From Laguncularia racemosa (lineage: Eukaryota > Streptophyta > Magnoliopsida > Myrtales > Combretaceae), in contig JBBMOL010000140.1 of NCBI GenBank assembly GCA_037954665.1, forward strand, positions 1,550,001 to 1,614,000: a stretch of 64,000 nt of DNA, written 5' to 3'. This document shows positions 23,701-35,099 of the stretch, piece by piece; the stretch's first letter is position 1, and every line of letters starts with the position of its first letter. The position numbers and the translations under genes were made by a program. The notes below the pieces were generated by a model. That model saw nothing but the letters and a program-made list of their open reading frames with translations, was not told the DNA's origin and did no database searches.

Positions 23701-25075
23701 TGATGCTGGGAGATAAAGATAGCAGCTGAAGGGCAGTGGTTATGGTTAACCATTCTAAAAATGAGGAAAAATTATTCTCGTTTTTAAAAAAGAAAAAAAC
23801 CATGTTCACCCTTGTTCACCGGTATTCTCAATGAATGCTAACCACCACAGAAGGTCAGCTGCTATCATTGTTTATACCTATCACTTACCGCTAAATGCAG
23901 CCTGTATCTCAGACATCTTCAAATTACTATAATATTATTTGACAAATGTAAGGTTTTGACTATAACAAATTTATTTACAATAAATAAAAGGTTTTCTATG
24001 ATATATAAACACCCTTAGTATTGTATCAGATTAAACATGTTGTAGCGTCTAGTGGCTTTTCAGCGGTAAATGTGATAGTTTACAACAGTGGCTAGCACGA
24101 GCAGAAAATGATAAAATATGACTTTTTCTTTCTAAACCGGAGAGACATTTTTCACATCTTCCATTTACATTTTCAATAATATTTAACCACCGCTCTACCC
24201 TTTCCCACCATCCTTAGTGCTGAATCCTGCTAATATAGGTAAAGATTATATTATAGTAAGCATCTTTCTCACAAAACAAATGCACCCTAATTAACTAACT
24301 AACTAACTACAGAATTTGGAACAAAATAGTTCACTTTATCTATCTAAAGCTACAAAAAAAAAAATTCTTTGGTGTCTTCCAGACTTGAAACAAAATATAT
24401 GATTTGAAAAACTAATGCAGCTTCCCTATCCTGCTATCCCAGTTTATACCGGACCAGTTTCTCACCATTACAATTACAACTACCATGAAAACATCTTGCA
24501 ACTATTTCTTACATACGCGCCCCTCTAGTAACGTTAAGCAAAGTGAATTAGGACACAAATAAATATTCGAAAAGCTTTGCACTAATATAATATCGGTTCT
24601 GCTAACAGTTACTCGAATTAATAACAGAAATTAGTAGCTTGCCATAGAAAAATGCATTGAAAAATTCAAATAAGCTGCCGAACACTCGCTAGCCGAAATC
24701 GAAATTGCACGGCAAACACTTGATCATTTGCAGAAAAAGAACACAATTAGAAGAAATTCATAAGACCAACCTTTTGGATATAAAGGGAATATCGAAATGA
24801 GTAGAGACAGCCATAAGACCAGTACCGGAGAGGTCACACATACTAAAGACCTGACCGACAAAAGCCGGTCCACTACCTTTCCGGTTCGATGAAATCAGCA
24901 TGGTCGAGGGGAAACCGGTACTGGCCGGTTTGAACCGGACAGAGTCGGGATGAGCCGTAGGAGAGTTTGAGGATATGCTGAGTGGGTTTTGTACGGGGAA
25001 GAATAATTTAGGATTGGGGAGGAGAGAGAAAGTGTTGGAGGATTGACGCCGTGAGGAGTATGGCTCGGAAGCCAT
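17705..25075 (-). CDS. Probable plastid Tic22-like family protein, seven exons, 3' end missing
   Basis: Exons on the minus strand: 25075-24771, 23471-23377, 22845-22766, 19071-19030, 18953-18826, 18408-18228 and 17883-17705. All junctions are GT-AG and phases agree through 336 codons plus two bases. The N-terminus is Ser- and Pro-rich with few acidic residues, like a transit peptide. Core motifs include FRFFMDLGDA, IPSGVVGACRLDLAYEHFK, LFQFVPNEKQ and VDGVPVFSAQNLDMAIA. I recall this layout from plant Tic22-like proteins (AT5G62650 type), whose relatives act in chloroplast preprotein import; that assignment is from memory. Exon 7 ends in phase 2 without a stop, so at least one more exon is needed. 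Intron read-through would stop after about six more codons, at 17683. Confidence 0.6.
17884..19029 (-). other. Introns 4-6 of the Tic22-like gene
   Basis: The stretches 18954-19029, 18409-18825 and 17884-18227 are short AT-rich introns with clear GT and AG ends. I see no further feature in them. Confidence 0.7.
19250..21346 (+). pseudogene. LINE-B ORF2 remnant (reverse transcriptase)
   Basis: The RT blocks lie in at least three frames: 19142-19666, 19656-20003 and 21116-21346. The catalytic region reads F-A-P/T-N-D after a one-base change in frame, so the aspartate pair is lost. The thumb region between about 20470 and 21110 is replaced by unrelated AT-rich DNA. It is non-functional. Confidence 0.8.
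20473..21105. other. AT-rich filler replacing the middle of LINE-B
   Basis: LINE coding similarity stops at about 20472 and resumes at about 21110. The intervening 0.63 kb is AT-rich without coding potential. Its ends show weak inverted similarity (TTATTT.../...AAATAA) but no convincing TIR or TSD. It may be a decayed MITE or repair filler. Confidence 0.4.
22381..22765 (-). other. Rest of intron 3, nothing recognised
   Basis: Unique-looking intron sequence between the LINE-B 3' end and exon 3; the GT donor is at 22765-22764. Confidence 0.5.
22846..23376 (-). other. Intron 2 of the Tic22-like gene
   Basis: A 531-bp AT-rich intron with donor GTGAGT at 23376-23371 and acceptor TGCAG ending at 22846. 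Nothing else is seen. Confidence 0.7.
23563..24287. mobile_element. Candidate Tourist-like MITE in intron 1 of the Tic22-like gene
   Basis: The left end reads GATGTGTTTGTTTT and the reverse complement of the right end reads GGGTGCATTTGTTTT. TAA lies at 23560-23562 and 24288-24290. A TAA target site and TTTG-containing TIRs fit PIF/Harbinger MITEs. No coding capacity. The end match is imperfect, so the call is tentative. Confidence 0.4.
24771..25075 (-). CDS. Tic22-like gene exon 1 with start codon
   Basis: The ATG is at 25073-25075. The exon encodes 101 codons plus 2 bases, including the transit-like N-terminus and the VFSMCDLSGTGLMAVSTHF block. The donor is AAAAG|GTTGGT. Confidence 0.7.
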
Positions 25076-25333
25076 TGAAATTGGGGTTAGGAGCTGTCTG
25101 GAAGTGAGGGAGCCGGGGAGGAGAAGAGGAGAAGGTAAAGAAAGGGGATAATAATCAAGCTTGTGGATTCGTAGTTATCGTGCAGTTGTGTGAGCGGTGA
25201 GGTTAAACGCTCTATGGGATGCGAAATTGAATTAGAGATAAGTGGTTGGAATCTGTTTTTATTTCCTTCTATTTGTTCCATATTTTTCTTTTTTTGGGGA
25301 TCCGTTTTCATTTTTATTTTTTATTTTTTAAAT
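25076..25333 (-). promoter_or_regulatory. 5' UTR and proximal promoter of the Tic22-like gene
   Basis: Sequence upstream of the ATG on the minus strand. No clear TATA box is seen. The MULE boundary lies only about 270 bp from the start codon, so the promoter is short or includes transposon DNA. Confidence 0.5.
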
Positions 25334-25342
25334 AACATTGGT

Positions 25343-25500
25343 GGTTAACATACTTAAATATTATTTTTTTTAAATTATATAAATATTATATCCATAAAGC
25401 ATATTACAAAAATAAGTTGTAAAGTCATACGAGTATGTGAGTTTAGTGTTAAAAAAAAATGAGGATGAAGACGCAAACCTAGTATGCGCCTTCAGTACAA
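25343..25500 (+). repeat. Left TIR of the MULE
   Basis: About 150-160 bp, inverted relative to 33255-33406, at roughly 75-80 % by eye with small indels. Confidence 0.8.
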
Positions 25501-26613
25501 CTACCATACATCTTCACTGTTCAATTTTTTATTCGATATACACTCACTGTTGATTTAAAACACGTGATAACTAGTACAGAAACCTGAAAATATAAATATG
25601 AAACGCATAGAAATACGACACGTAGAAAATGTTCAATAACTCAAATCTCATTTTTCTCTCATTCACAAGTATAAAAAAGGAAGAAGAATGTGTGATTTGG
25701 CACAGAAAATAAAGATTTATCTAGATCTAAGTTTTTCTGAACAGTTAATCTTAGTTGTGGTATGTTTTTTTTCAAAAAAGTTGAAGTTTTTTATCTGTAT
25801 TAAAGTTTTTTTATTTATGTTTATATTTGATATAAGATTTTAGAAAAATATTAGTGTAATTGTATTTTTTATAGAAAAGATTACTCGGTATTGTTATATT
25901 ATAATTTATTAAATATTATTTGTATAGATGTTATATGCGTAACATATAATATTAATTTTTGTATTAGAATGAGGATTGAGTACTATAAAGAATGTGAAAT
26001 ATGTAGAATATAAAATAATTGTTGCATTATTATACAAAAATTTAGTGGAAAATATAATTAAAAAATAATTTCAAACAAATATTTGAAAGAAAATTTGTTT
26101 GGAAATAACCAAACGAAAATTGAAATTAAAATTACAATTAAAATTAAAATTGAAATGATAAATGATAGGTAATTTTTTAAAATATTATTTTGAAATTTTT
26201 ATATATAAATATTTTTGAAAATTATAATAAAATTATTGTGATGAAAATTTGTAATATCTGAAATGTGAAATATTTTTTACCGTGTTGTAAAATGATACGA
26301 AAATGGTTGGAATTTTTAATAGTGAAAATGTTATTAAAAAAAACATTTGACAAATTTTTAGAAAAAAATCATTCACCAATAATGAGAAAAAAAATAATAT
26401 TTGAAATATTATGGAAATTTATTTTTTTTGTTGAAATTTTTAGAATGTTATTATTGGAAATTATCATATTTATTAAAAAGCTTATAATTTATATATACTA
26501 TGGATATGGAAAAAATGCATGATTAAGTGAAGTTGATTATCTATGCATTTGGAAATATTGTGGCCGTTAACTGAGAGTCGGAGTATAACAAGGATCCAGT
26601 AAAGAAGTTAAAA

Positions 26614-29208
26614 ATGAAGAAAAACGTCAAGTATAACGAATTTTTATACAGAATATGTCGTAACATCGAAGTTGATCCAACCGAAGTAGAGGTTGAGATA
26701 ATTCATAGACATCCTATGTTCCATAGGGACAATACATGTTATGCGTTAATGATAATCAGAGACAACAAAGATGTTGAAAATTTTATTAAAACGGCTGCAT
26801 CATATGGAGATCGTGGCATAAAACAATTATTAATTAGAATTTCTAACAATACGAGGGGCTCCTCGGTAAGGCAAACATTCGATATAAGCAATCAGTCACA
26901 GTTGTCCATCACATTGCAGAAATACAGCCAAAGCCGTCAACATTTCAATCCTTAATTCCAACCCCCATGAAAGTGAATAATGAGGATGACATAGATGGAG
27001 CAGTTAGTCTAGTGTTACAGTGACCAGAGACATGGGATCTATACATGGTTCATATGGGAGTGAAGGCCGCAACTAACACCGATGATGGAATAGGTGTTGA
27101 GTAGGAGAGTAGAGATAACAAAGAGAGTTTCGATGGGGAAAATGAGGAGAGTGAGAACGAGGGGGATGAAGTAGCAGAAGAAAAGTCTCCAACCATACAT
27201 ACCTACTCAAAACAGCCAATATATCGAGCAAAGTAGGCTGAACCACCTACCATGCCAATTAGAGATCATGTTCTATATTATAATTATGGGGGTGGTAGTG
27301 GGTACATTTATTTTGAGCATTAGAAAACCGATATTTGCAGTAGTTTGAGTAGCACTAACGATTTTTATAAGGGCATGAGATTCAGGACGAAAGCAAATTT
27401 CATTTAAGTAGTGAAGTCTTACCATGTGAAGAACCATTGCAACTTTACTGTTGTAGAGTCCAGCCCACTTCTATGGTTTGTTTATTGTTTAAAAAAGGAC
27501 GACAATTGTAAATGGAGGCTTAAAGCCCAAAAGAAGAAGTTAGAGAGTATGTTCATGGTGACAAAATTCAAGGGTCCACACTTATGCAATAACCTACTGA
27601 TTAGTCAGGATCACCCACAATTAGATTGCAATCTCCTTACCGGCCGATTTGCAAATCTTGTCAGGAGAAACCCAATATGAAGGTGACCGAGCTAACTTCT
27701 GTCGTCGAACAAGAATTTGGCTACAGGATCAGCAGAAGACGGGTTTAGGAGGGAAAAAAAGTGACATCAAGCTTGTGTACTGAAACTAGGAGAAGTTTTA
27801 CGATGAACTCCTAAAACTTCTTAATGCAATAGAAAATACGAATCCTGTAACACAAATAGATTGGGGGTATAGTAGATTGAGTACCCCTGGTGAGTCCACT
27901 TTAAAGTAAGTATTCTAAGCCTTTGAGTAGTGCATTGCAGCGTGAAGATTCCTCAGACCTATTGTTACCATTGATGCCACCTTTTGTATGGAAAGTATAC
28001 CCATAAGTTGCTAGTTGCTTGTGGCATTGATGGCAACAATCATATACTTTTACTGGCATTCACTCTGGTTGATTAGGAGATGGCTGAGACATTGGGCTGG
28101 TTTTTGCTAAAATTGAAGGAATATGTTGTCGGCGAGTGTAAAGGTCGTGAAACCATTTGCCTCATATTGGACAGACACGCAGGCATTAGATCAGCAATCT
28201 GAGAAGCAGCTAACGGATAGCGGCCTCCATTTGTGGTATGGCGATTCTGCCTTCGACATGTTGCAAGCAACTTCAACTCGACATATAAAAACACCAAGTG
28301 TAAGAAGTTGGTGACATATGCCGAGTTGTAAGCACAATCCCGCAAGTTGAATTATGTGATGGAGCAAGTAGGGATGATTTTGCCATATGCATTAGACTGG
28401 TTTGACAACGTGTTGTTGAATATGTGGACACTAACTCATGGCAGCTGCTATTGATTTGGGTATATGACCTCTAATGTTGTCGAAAGCTATAACTCTGTAT
28501 TAAAGGGGGCTTAGGGGTTACCTGTGACTACTTTAGTGAAGAAAACGTTCTACAACTGCATCAGCTACTTCATACAAAAGCAAACCAAATTGTAGAATTT
28601 TCATCAAATATGCAGCCCAAATGATCCACCGATGGAGTTCACGAGCTAGCAACCACAAGGTCATCGACTATAGCAGGCATGATAGAGTTTTTAAGGTCCT
28701 TACCGGTAGTCATCGCGTTGCCAGCGGGTTAAGGGGAAGGGGTCGAACACACATTGTCGACTTTGCCCGCAACACATGCAGCTACTAAAAGTGGTAGATA
28801 TACAGAATTCCATGCTCCCACGCATATGCAAAGGCTACCTTGCTCAAGCTTGATATGACGCATTCTATATCCGATTGGTACAGATGGACACATCAAGACT
28901 AAATATATATGATGCACTTCATGTCTATAAGAAACGAGTTGGATTAGGCACCAATGCACTTCTCGAGACTCTGCCCAAGGGGATACCTCCTACGAAAGAA
29001 GGGAGAGCTGAGGCGAAAAAGATACTACATGGAGATGGACATTAGGGAATGTCTAGATCAAATCACATGTGGAATTTGCGAAGAGGGTAGGCATAATAGA
29101 AGAACATGCCTACATCGACGCGATAATGGTAACTCACGAATACCACTACATATTTTATTACGTTTGACATTGCATTTGTGATGTTAACATTAACTTTTTC
29201 TTTTTTGC
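26614..29208 (+). pseudogene. MuDR/MULE transposase, decayed
   Basis: An N-terminal region (26614-26955) precedes a MuDR DNA-binding-like domain near 27411-27680, with F-x-V-V-x-S and C-x4-C-K-W-R-L (DDNCKWRLKAQ). The transposase core runs about 27680-28700. Near 28470 it reads MTSNVVESYNSVLKGA, then a stop, then GLPVTTLVKKTFYNCISYF, the usual MULE block after the catalytic domain. The C-terminus carries a zinc knuckle C-x2-C-x4-H-x4-C (about 29070-29115). More than ten stops and shifts are present. The protein would bind the TIRs and catalyse cut-and-paste transposition. Confidence 0.82.
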
Positions 29209-29539
29209 AGCTTAGGTGAATCCTCGACTACTTCATCCAGTTCGTTTAAAGACATGGCAGAAGGGGGATGCTCCATATTCTGTATATGTACATGTAATTT
29301 TTTCATTTATTGTGAAGTGTTTTGAATGTCAGTTTGTTGAGACATTTGTTAAATTTTATGAAATATTCGAAGACATAACATAGTATATGTACACATTGAA
29401 TGTGGATTTTATAGAATGCGTACTGATTTATTACAAATTATAATAATACAAAAATTTCATCATTGTAGTACACCATATACATATGTAAATAATTAAAAAC
29501 CTATCTTCTACCCCTAGTGAAATGCCTACCTAACCGAGC

Positions 29540-31567
29540 GAAGGCGCTGGATGGCCTTACATGCGGAGTTGAAGGAGATTTAGACTCTTAGGTGGCATGC
29601 TGGTAGGGAGAACTGTCAAACGCTCACGGCTACACGAGACTCCACTGATGTGGTTGATTCGATGATTAACCCTGCTCCATAGGTTGCTTTCCAGGGCGTT
29701 GTCTCCATGGAGCCGGCGATGTTAGTACAAGACCACTAATGGAATGCCGATGCGATGTCTAATATTGGGTAAACATCGGCCTTGAGTTAGGATGCACCGC
29801 ATCAGGATCAGCATGTATCTGTTCTACCTATCCGAGATTTTCCTCTGCCTTACTGCAATTTCGAGGTTGACGTCGTCTCCATTCGTCACCGCGCCAAAAC
29901 CAGTTCAGCTTCCTCCTGGGGGTTCTAATGCCGCGGTTGCGGGTATAATGTAACCCCCCCTGTGGTGAAGCATGAACTAAAGACCCTAAGCAGCTATTCT
30001 CACGGCCGTGTCTATATCCGGCAACAACCATTTCTATGGAGGGCCCTACAAGCATGAAGAAAACATAATTAAGGTTAACATGATCATGTAATTATTTGGA
30101 CATTAATTAGAGTGTATGTAAACCGTTCTTACAAAAAATCCAAGAACTGCCCATGTGCGGCCAATATATCTCTTACTTATCGACCCATATCATTACAGGT
30201 AGTTATCATGCACATCGTAAGGGCCTTCCATAGAAATGGCTCGACCAACCTGCTGTTCCCATATGTTCAAATACACTCCATGTAAGATGGTCCAATCAAC
30301 ATCAATCCGACCACATAGGTCGATTTCATGTAGCTCCGGCTGCAGGACATATTGGAACCCGCTAAACTATCTAGCCACTCAATCTGGGAAATGCCACTCA
30401 ACAATGTGTAAATAAATGAGTGGCACCCAAGCCGTTTAAACTTACATGCCAACTTTGCAAAACTGTGGCAGTATATTAATCAAATTTATGCCATACGACC
30501 CCTATGCAACCTGAAAATAAGAAATTTTATTTACTTTAAATGATAAATATGATTGATTTTAAAGAAATAAATATGATTATTGAGGTATCTACGACATATT
30601 TTGCCTGTCCAATGCATCCCGATGCACCAACTACATGGGTAGAGTGGAACTGCATTCCCTCCGCATGTTCCACTGTACCACCAGTAGACATCCGGCTGGT
30701 ACAGATAGTTTATCTCGACTAATTAGTGCGATGTGGGGAAATTTGTCCTAGACCCAAACTTGTAGCAATATGACTGCCCCTCTAATCTCATGTGCTGACA
30801 GTGGGGACGTGTCACATAGTTGGCGATACAACTAAGTCAGACATGCGGCCCCCCAACTATATATCCTAGCAATGTCGAAATGTTCCAGTAATGGTAACCA
30901 CATTGCTTGCATGAGAGTGCTGGATTTATCAGCGAAGATAGATCCCCCTAATAGCTGTAGAATATATGCACGAGTAGCTCGATGTATGTGCTCCACATCG
31001 GCATTCGATGGGATTAGCCAGAACATATCGAGGAGCCATATCATATTAATGCGCCTGCCTCGACCGTTAGACCCGGGTCTCGCCCTAAGCAGTTCCTCAC
31101 ATATTGCTCCCCAATCTAGCTAGCTACTCCCTATAATTGTCTATCCATCCACAGGGAGTCCCAATTGGATCTCCACATCTTGTAGCGTGATGATAAACTC
31201 CCCCGTTGGCATGTGGAATGTATGGGTCTCTAGACGTCATCTCTCCACCAATGATGTAATCATGTACCAATCAAGGGATATGAACGGCAGCCGACTGACA
31301 CCTTCGAATCCAGTCAACTGCAAATATTTCTCCATTCGCACATTGAATGGGATTTTACACTCGTCGTGACAAAGTGATAACTCACGCCATCGCACAACAA
31401 GGGTTGCTTGCTCCTATGCCAAAAACATGTCAAAGGTTTTCCTATTTTTAATGCAATGTAAACTAATTGATTAGTAAAATGTCTATTATCTCTCCATCCC
31501 AAACTGCCTGTGATTGATGACTAGCTTGCTGCGTTAAGACTGAAGGATCAAAAGGTCCAAGCTCCAT
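29540..31567 (-). pseudogene. Plant mobile domain (PMD, MAIN-like) gene carried by the MULE, decayed
   Basis: The minus-strand ATG at 31567 starts [45 protein letters not shown] and QLGLPVDG follow near 31150-31230, then HRATRAYILQLLGGSIFADKSS and MWLPLLEHFDIARIYSWGAACL near 30840-30970. A C-terminal WTILHGVYLNIW block lies near 30270. This is the order seen in PMD proteins of the MAIN/MAIL1 group (annotated in plants as protein phosphatase 7 long-form homologues), which also occur inside transposons. Two or three short introns may separate the blocks, but stops inside conserved blocks show decay. It converges with the transposase. Confidence 0.78.
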
Positions 31568-31569
31568 CT

Positions 31570-32800
31570 ATTATACAAAAACATACAAATAATTTACATT
31601 TGTAACCAATACAAATTTTTTCACTAATTAATTTTATAGCAATTAAATAACGATATATTAATAATTAATTTCCTTTTATTAACAAATAATTAATAACTAA
31701 TTAATTTTATAACTTAGTCTACAAAAACATACAAATAATCCCACCTTGCAACAAATACAAAATATTTCACTAATTATGTTTACAACAATTAATTAACCAC
31801 TTATTAACAACTAATCACCTTTAATTAATGGATAATTATCAACTACTTACTCTTATGATTAATTTTACTAAACCATATAAATAATTTACATTTGCAACCA
31901 ATAATTTTTTTCACTAATTAATTTTATAGCAATTAATTAATGATATATTAACAACTAATTCCTTTTTATTAATGGATAATTAATAACTAATTAATTTTAT
32001 AACTCAGTCTACAAAAGCAACAAATATAGAATATTTCACTAATAATTTTTACAATAATTAATTAACCACATATTAATAACTAATCATCTTTAATTAACAG
32101 ATAATTACTAACTACTTACTCTTATGACTAATTTTACTAAACCATACAAATATTTTACGTTTCCACCCAATACAAAATTTTCACTAATTAATTTCATAGT
32201 AATTAATTAATGATATATTAACGACTAATCCCCTTTCATTAATGAATAATTAATAACTAATTAATTTTATGAAAAATTTTACTAAACTATACAAATATTT
32301 TACATTTCTACCCAATACAAAATTTTTCACTAATTAATTTCATAATAATTAATTAATGATATATTAACAACTAATCCTCTTTCATTAATGGATAATTAAT
32401 AACTAATTAATTTTATAACTCATTTTGCAAAACCATACAAATATTTTCACTTTGCAACAAATACAAAATTTTTCACTAATTAATTTTACAATAATTCATT
32501 AATGACTATTCATCTTTAATTAATGGATAATTATCGGCTACTTACTTTTATGACTAATTTTTCTAAACCATACAAATATTTTACATTTCCATCAAATACA
32601 AATTTTTTTATTAATTAATTTCTTAGCAATTAATTAATGATATCTTAACCACTAATCACTCTTAATTAAAAATTAATTAACAATAACTTAATTACGGCTA
32701 GGTTTACAAAAATACATTATCATAACATATATACATAATCCATTTAATAATGTTAATTAACCATATATTAATAATTAATTAATTACTAATTAATAGTTAG
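31570..32800. repeat. Tandem array of about 145-bp AT-rich repeats in the MULE
   Basis: About eight imperfect units. The landmark TCACTAATTA recurs near 31621, 31767, 31911, 32036, 32181, 32327, 32473 and, decayed, 32609. Spacing is mostly 144-146 bp. Units alternate between two versions (ending ATTTTATAACT versus CTTACTCTTATGACTAATTTTACTA), suggesting a dimer of about 290 bp. It lies between the PMD start codon and the right TIR. Confidence 0.85.
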
Positions 32801-33254
32801 TTAACAATAACTACTACTTCAATAAATTTATGCAGTATACTACTTCAATAACAACAATAAAATTAAATATTTTCTTAAGAAAACATACCACGATCTTGAT
32901 GAAGATATTTCCACACACGTATTTGAGTAGATTAAAATCTGCATAAAACACAAATTGTGAAAACAAAAATTTGCAAAGTGATGTTTTGTTTTCAAAGGAA
33001 ATTTAAAGATTGAAATGTGAAATGTAAACATATGAACTAAACTAAGGATCCGTATTTATATTTAAAAGTGTCGGTGCAATTTTTTTCCTATGTATTATAT
33101 TACTTTTAAGTTTGCAAGTATACTTTTACAATAATTTTATAGGTTTGTAGACATACTTTTATGATAATTTCATAAGTTTACAAAAACTTTATAAGTTTGC
33201 AGTGTTACAAGCTTTCTAAGTTTGCAGTGTAGGGTTCAAAAAAAAAATTATTTG

Positions 33255-33406
33255 TACCAAACCAAGTCTACGCCTTTATCCTCATTTTTTTTAACACTAA
33301 AGTTGCATACAGGATCCACAACTTCGCAACCTATTTTAGTAATATGCTTTATAGGTACAATATTTACATAATTTTTTTTTAAATACAATATTTAAGTATG
33401 TTACCC
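33255..33406 (-). repeat. Right TIR of the MULE
   Basis: Partner of 25343-25500. It is followed by the target duplication AACATTGAT. Confidence 0.8.
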
Positions 33407-33415
33407 AACATTGAT

Positions 33416-34121
33416 GGATGAATTATATCCATATATTTATTCCTTTTATTGTATATATTTAATTCTTCTAATATACATCGGACTTATGTACACTCTATGT
33501 TATGACATAACATATGAGCATATAAGCAAAGTTACTAAAAAAATAATAAATTTATATTAAAACATAACTATACTATAATTAAATGTTTTATTGCCAAATA
33601 AAAATATTCAAAAAATTATTAAAAACTAATGATTGGAATTAATAATTCCAATAATTACAAGAATTTTAACATATCCTTTTCTTTACTTTTATGTATACGC
33701 ATCGCAACTGCATAATATATATATATATATATATATATATGCAAAAGGTCATTTACTAACGTTTTCAAAATCGCAAGTCAAACCATAGAATTGTCTAAGT
33801 TCATGTTTGTACTTCACTCTCCTTGGTTAACTCATTTACAAACTCGGTTTAGAGCAAAATCATGGTGGAATCGTGAGTTAACTCGACAAAATCATTGAAA
33901 TCACAAGTGTATCCATGTTTCCACCGAGTTTGGTTGACTTTAATGTAAAGGTACTAAAAAGTGAATGGGCTTTCTACTTTTGCCTCCAATTGAGCTCGCC
34001 ACTTCCCACACACTCTAAATTGATAGAAAAACAAAAGGAAACAAAGTTTAGATCTCATAAATCATATTAGGGTTAGGGTTTTCGGCGTTTTGCTTCTTCC
34101 CATTCTTGTTTCCATATAGTT
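33416..34121. other. Intergenic AT-rich DNA with an (AT)n microsatellite
   Basis: An (AT)n run lies at 33715-33740. Otherwise no gene is recognised. The left end of the hAT element at 35.1-37.5 kb may lie here, but no TIR was found. Confidence 0.5.
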
Positions 34122-34600
34122 TTGTGTTCTATTTCTATCTATGTTCGAGTGTGTAATCGTGTACAACTACATGTTGGTTGCTGTTACTGCTTGCTCTACT
34201 ATGTTGCGTTGAAGTGTGAGTGTGCTGCTGCAGCTATTAGTTGCTACAAGGTCGTTGCTCATTGTCATTGGTCGATGCTATCACCTGTCTGTGTTCGTGT
34301 GAGTGCTAGCAACTGTTATTGCTTACTCTACCATGTTGCATTGAAGTGTGATTGTGTGAGTGTGCCATTACTATTACTACATGGTCATCACTCGTTGTCA
34401 TCGATCATTACCATCGCATGTCTATGTTTATGTAATCATGTTCATAGGTGTGCTGACTGCTGCTACTACTTACTTTATTGTGTTACATTGAAGTGTGATC
34501 GTGTGAGTGTGCTACTGCTACTGCTACTGTTGTACGATCATCGAGGTCAATCACTACGATTGGCTATTGCTACCATGCTTGGTTGCTGCAGACACCGGAT
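34122..34600 (+). repeat. Three imperfect tandem repeats upstream of the hAT transposase
   Basis: The landmark GTTGCGTTGAAGTGTGA recurs near 34203, 34335 and 34482 (spacing 132 and 147 bp) with CTGCTACTAC-rich surroundings. A 165-codon open frame crosses it, but its Cys/Leu/Val-rich product follows the repeat and has no domain. It is probably the 5' subterminal region of the hAT element. Confidence 0.6.
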
Positions 34601-35099
34601 AGACACGGACCTATGGTGAGGAGGTGAGTTAATCTTGAAACTTGATCCCTTTTTATTTACTATCGACTGTCTCTTTTCTTTTACTTTGTCTTGTCGTGCT
34701 ATTGCTTGCTTTGTATAAAGTAAGATATGATATGATAGTATGCAAAGATATCTGATAGACATTAGTAGTTTTGCTTGTAGAATGTTAGGTTGTTCTAGGA
34801 ATTTTTTTCTAAGAAGAAAGCATGATATGTTTTAATTATAAAAAAATGTTGGACATTTTCTAGTAAATTATCTAATGAGTTTATCTTTGGATGAAATCAT
34901 AGTTCATCACACCATCTTAAGTTCATAGTAAGCCCCTTATTAGTGTGTATATTGTACTCAAAATGAGTACCTAAATTCATAACTTTGGCTTTCTTTCATA
35001 TCTTCATAGGGACCTGATCTTAAGTAGTGGTTGGGTTATGGTGTGTATAATATATCATTTCTAAATCATATAAAGAGAGCTCTAAAAGGAAATATGCAC

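Larger units (their letters stand above)
25343..33406 (+). mobile_element. MULE (Mutator-like) DNA transposon, complete with TIRs and TSD
   Basis: The ends are inverted repeats: GGTTAACATACTTAAATATT on the left and GGGTAACATACTTAAATATT on the right, read inward. Similarity continues for about 150 bp, including AGTGTTAAAAAAA(A)ATGAGGATxAAG. A 9-bp duplication flanks it, AACATTGGT (25334-25342) and AACATTGAT (33407-33415), with one mismatch. Inside are a plus-strand MuDR-type transposase, a minus-strand plant mobile domain gene and an AT-rich tandem array. The total is 8064 bp. Both genes have stops, so it is not autonomous now. Confidence 0.88.

Noticed and set aside
31621..32609. The 145-bp repeats as a CRISPR array
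   Set aside because: The units are long, AT-rich, imperfect and contiguous without spacers, in a plant nuclear transposon.
34122..34619. 165-codon Cys/Leu-rich frame
   Set aside because: It follows imperfect DNA repeats and has no domain or splice context.
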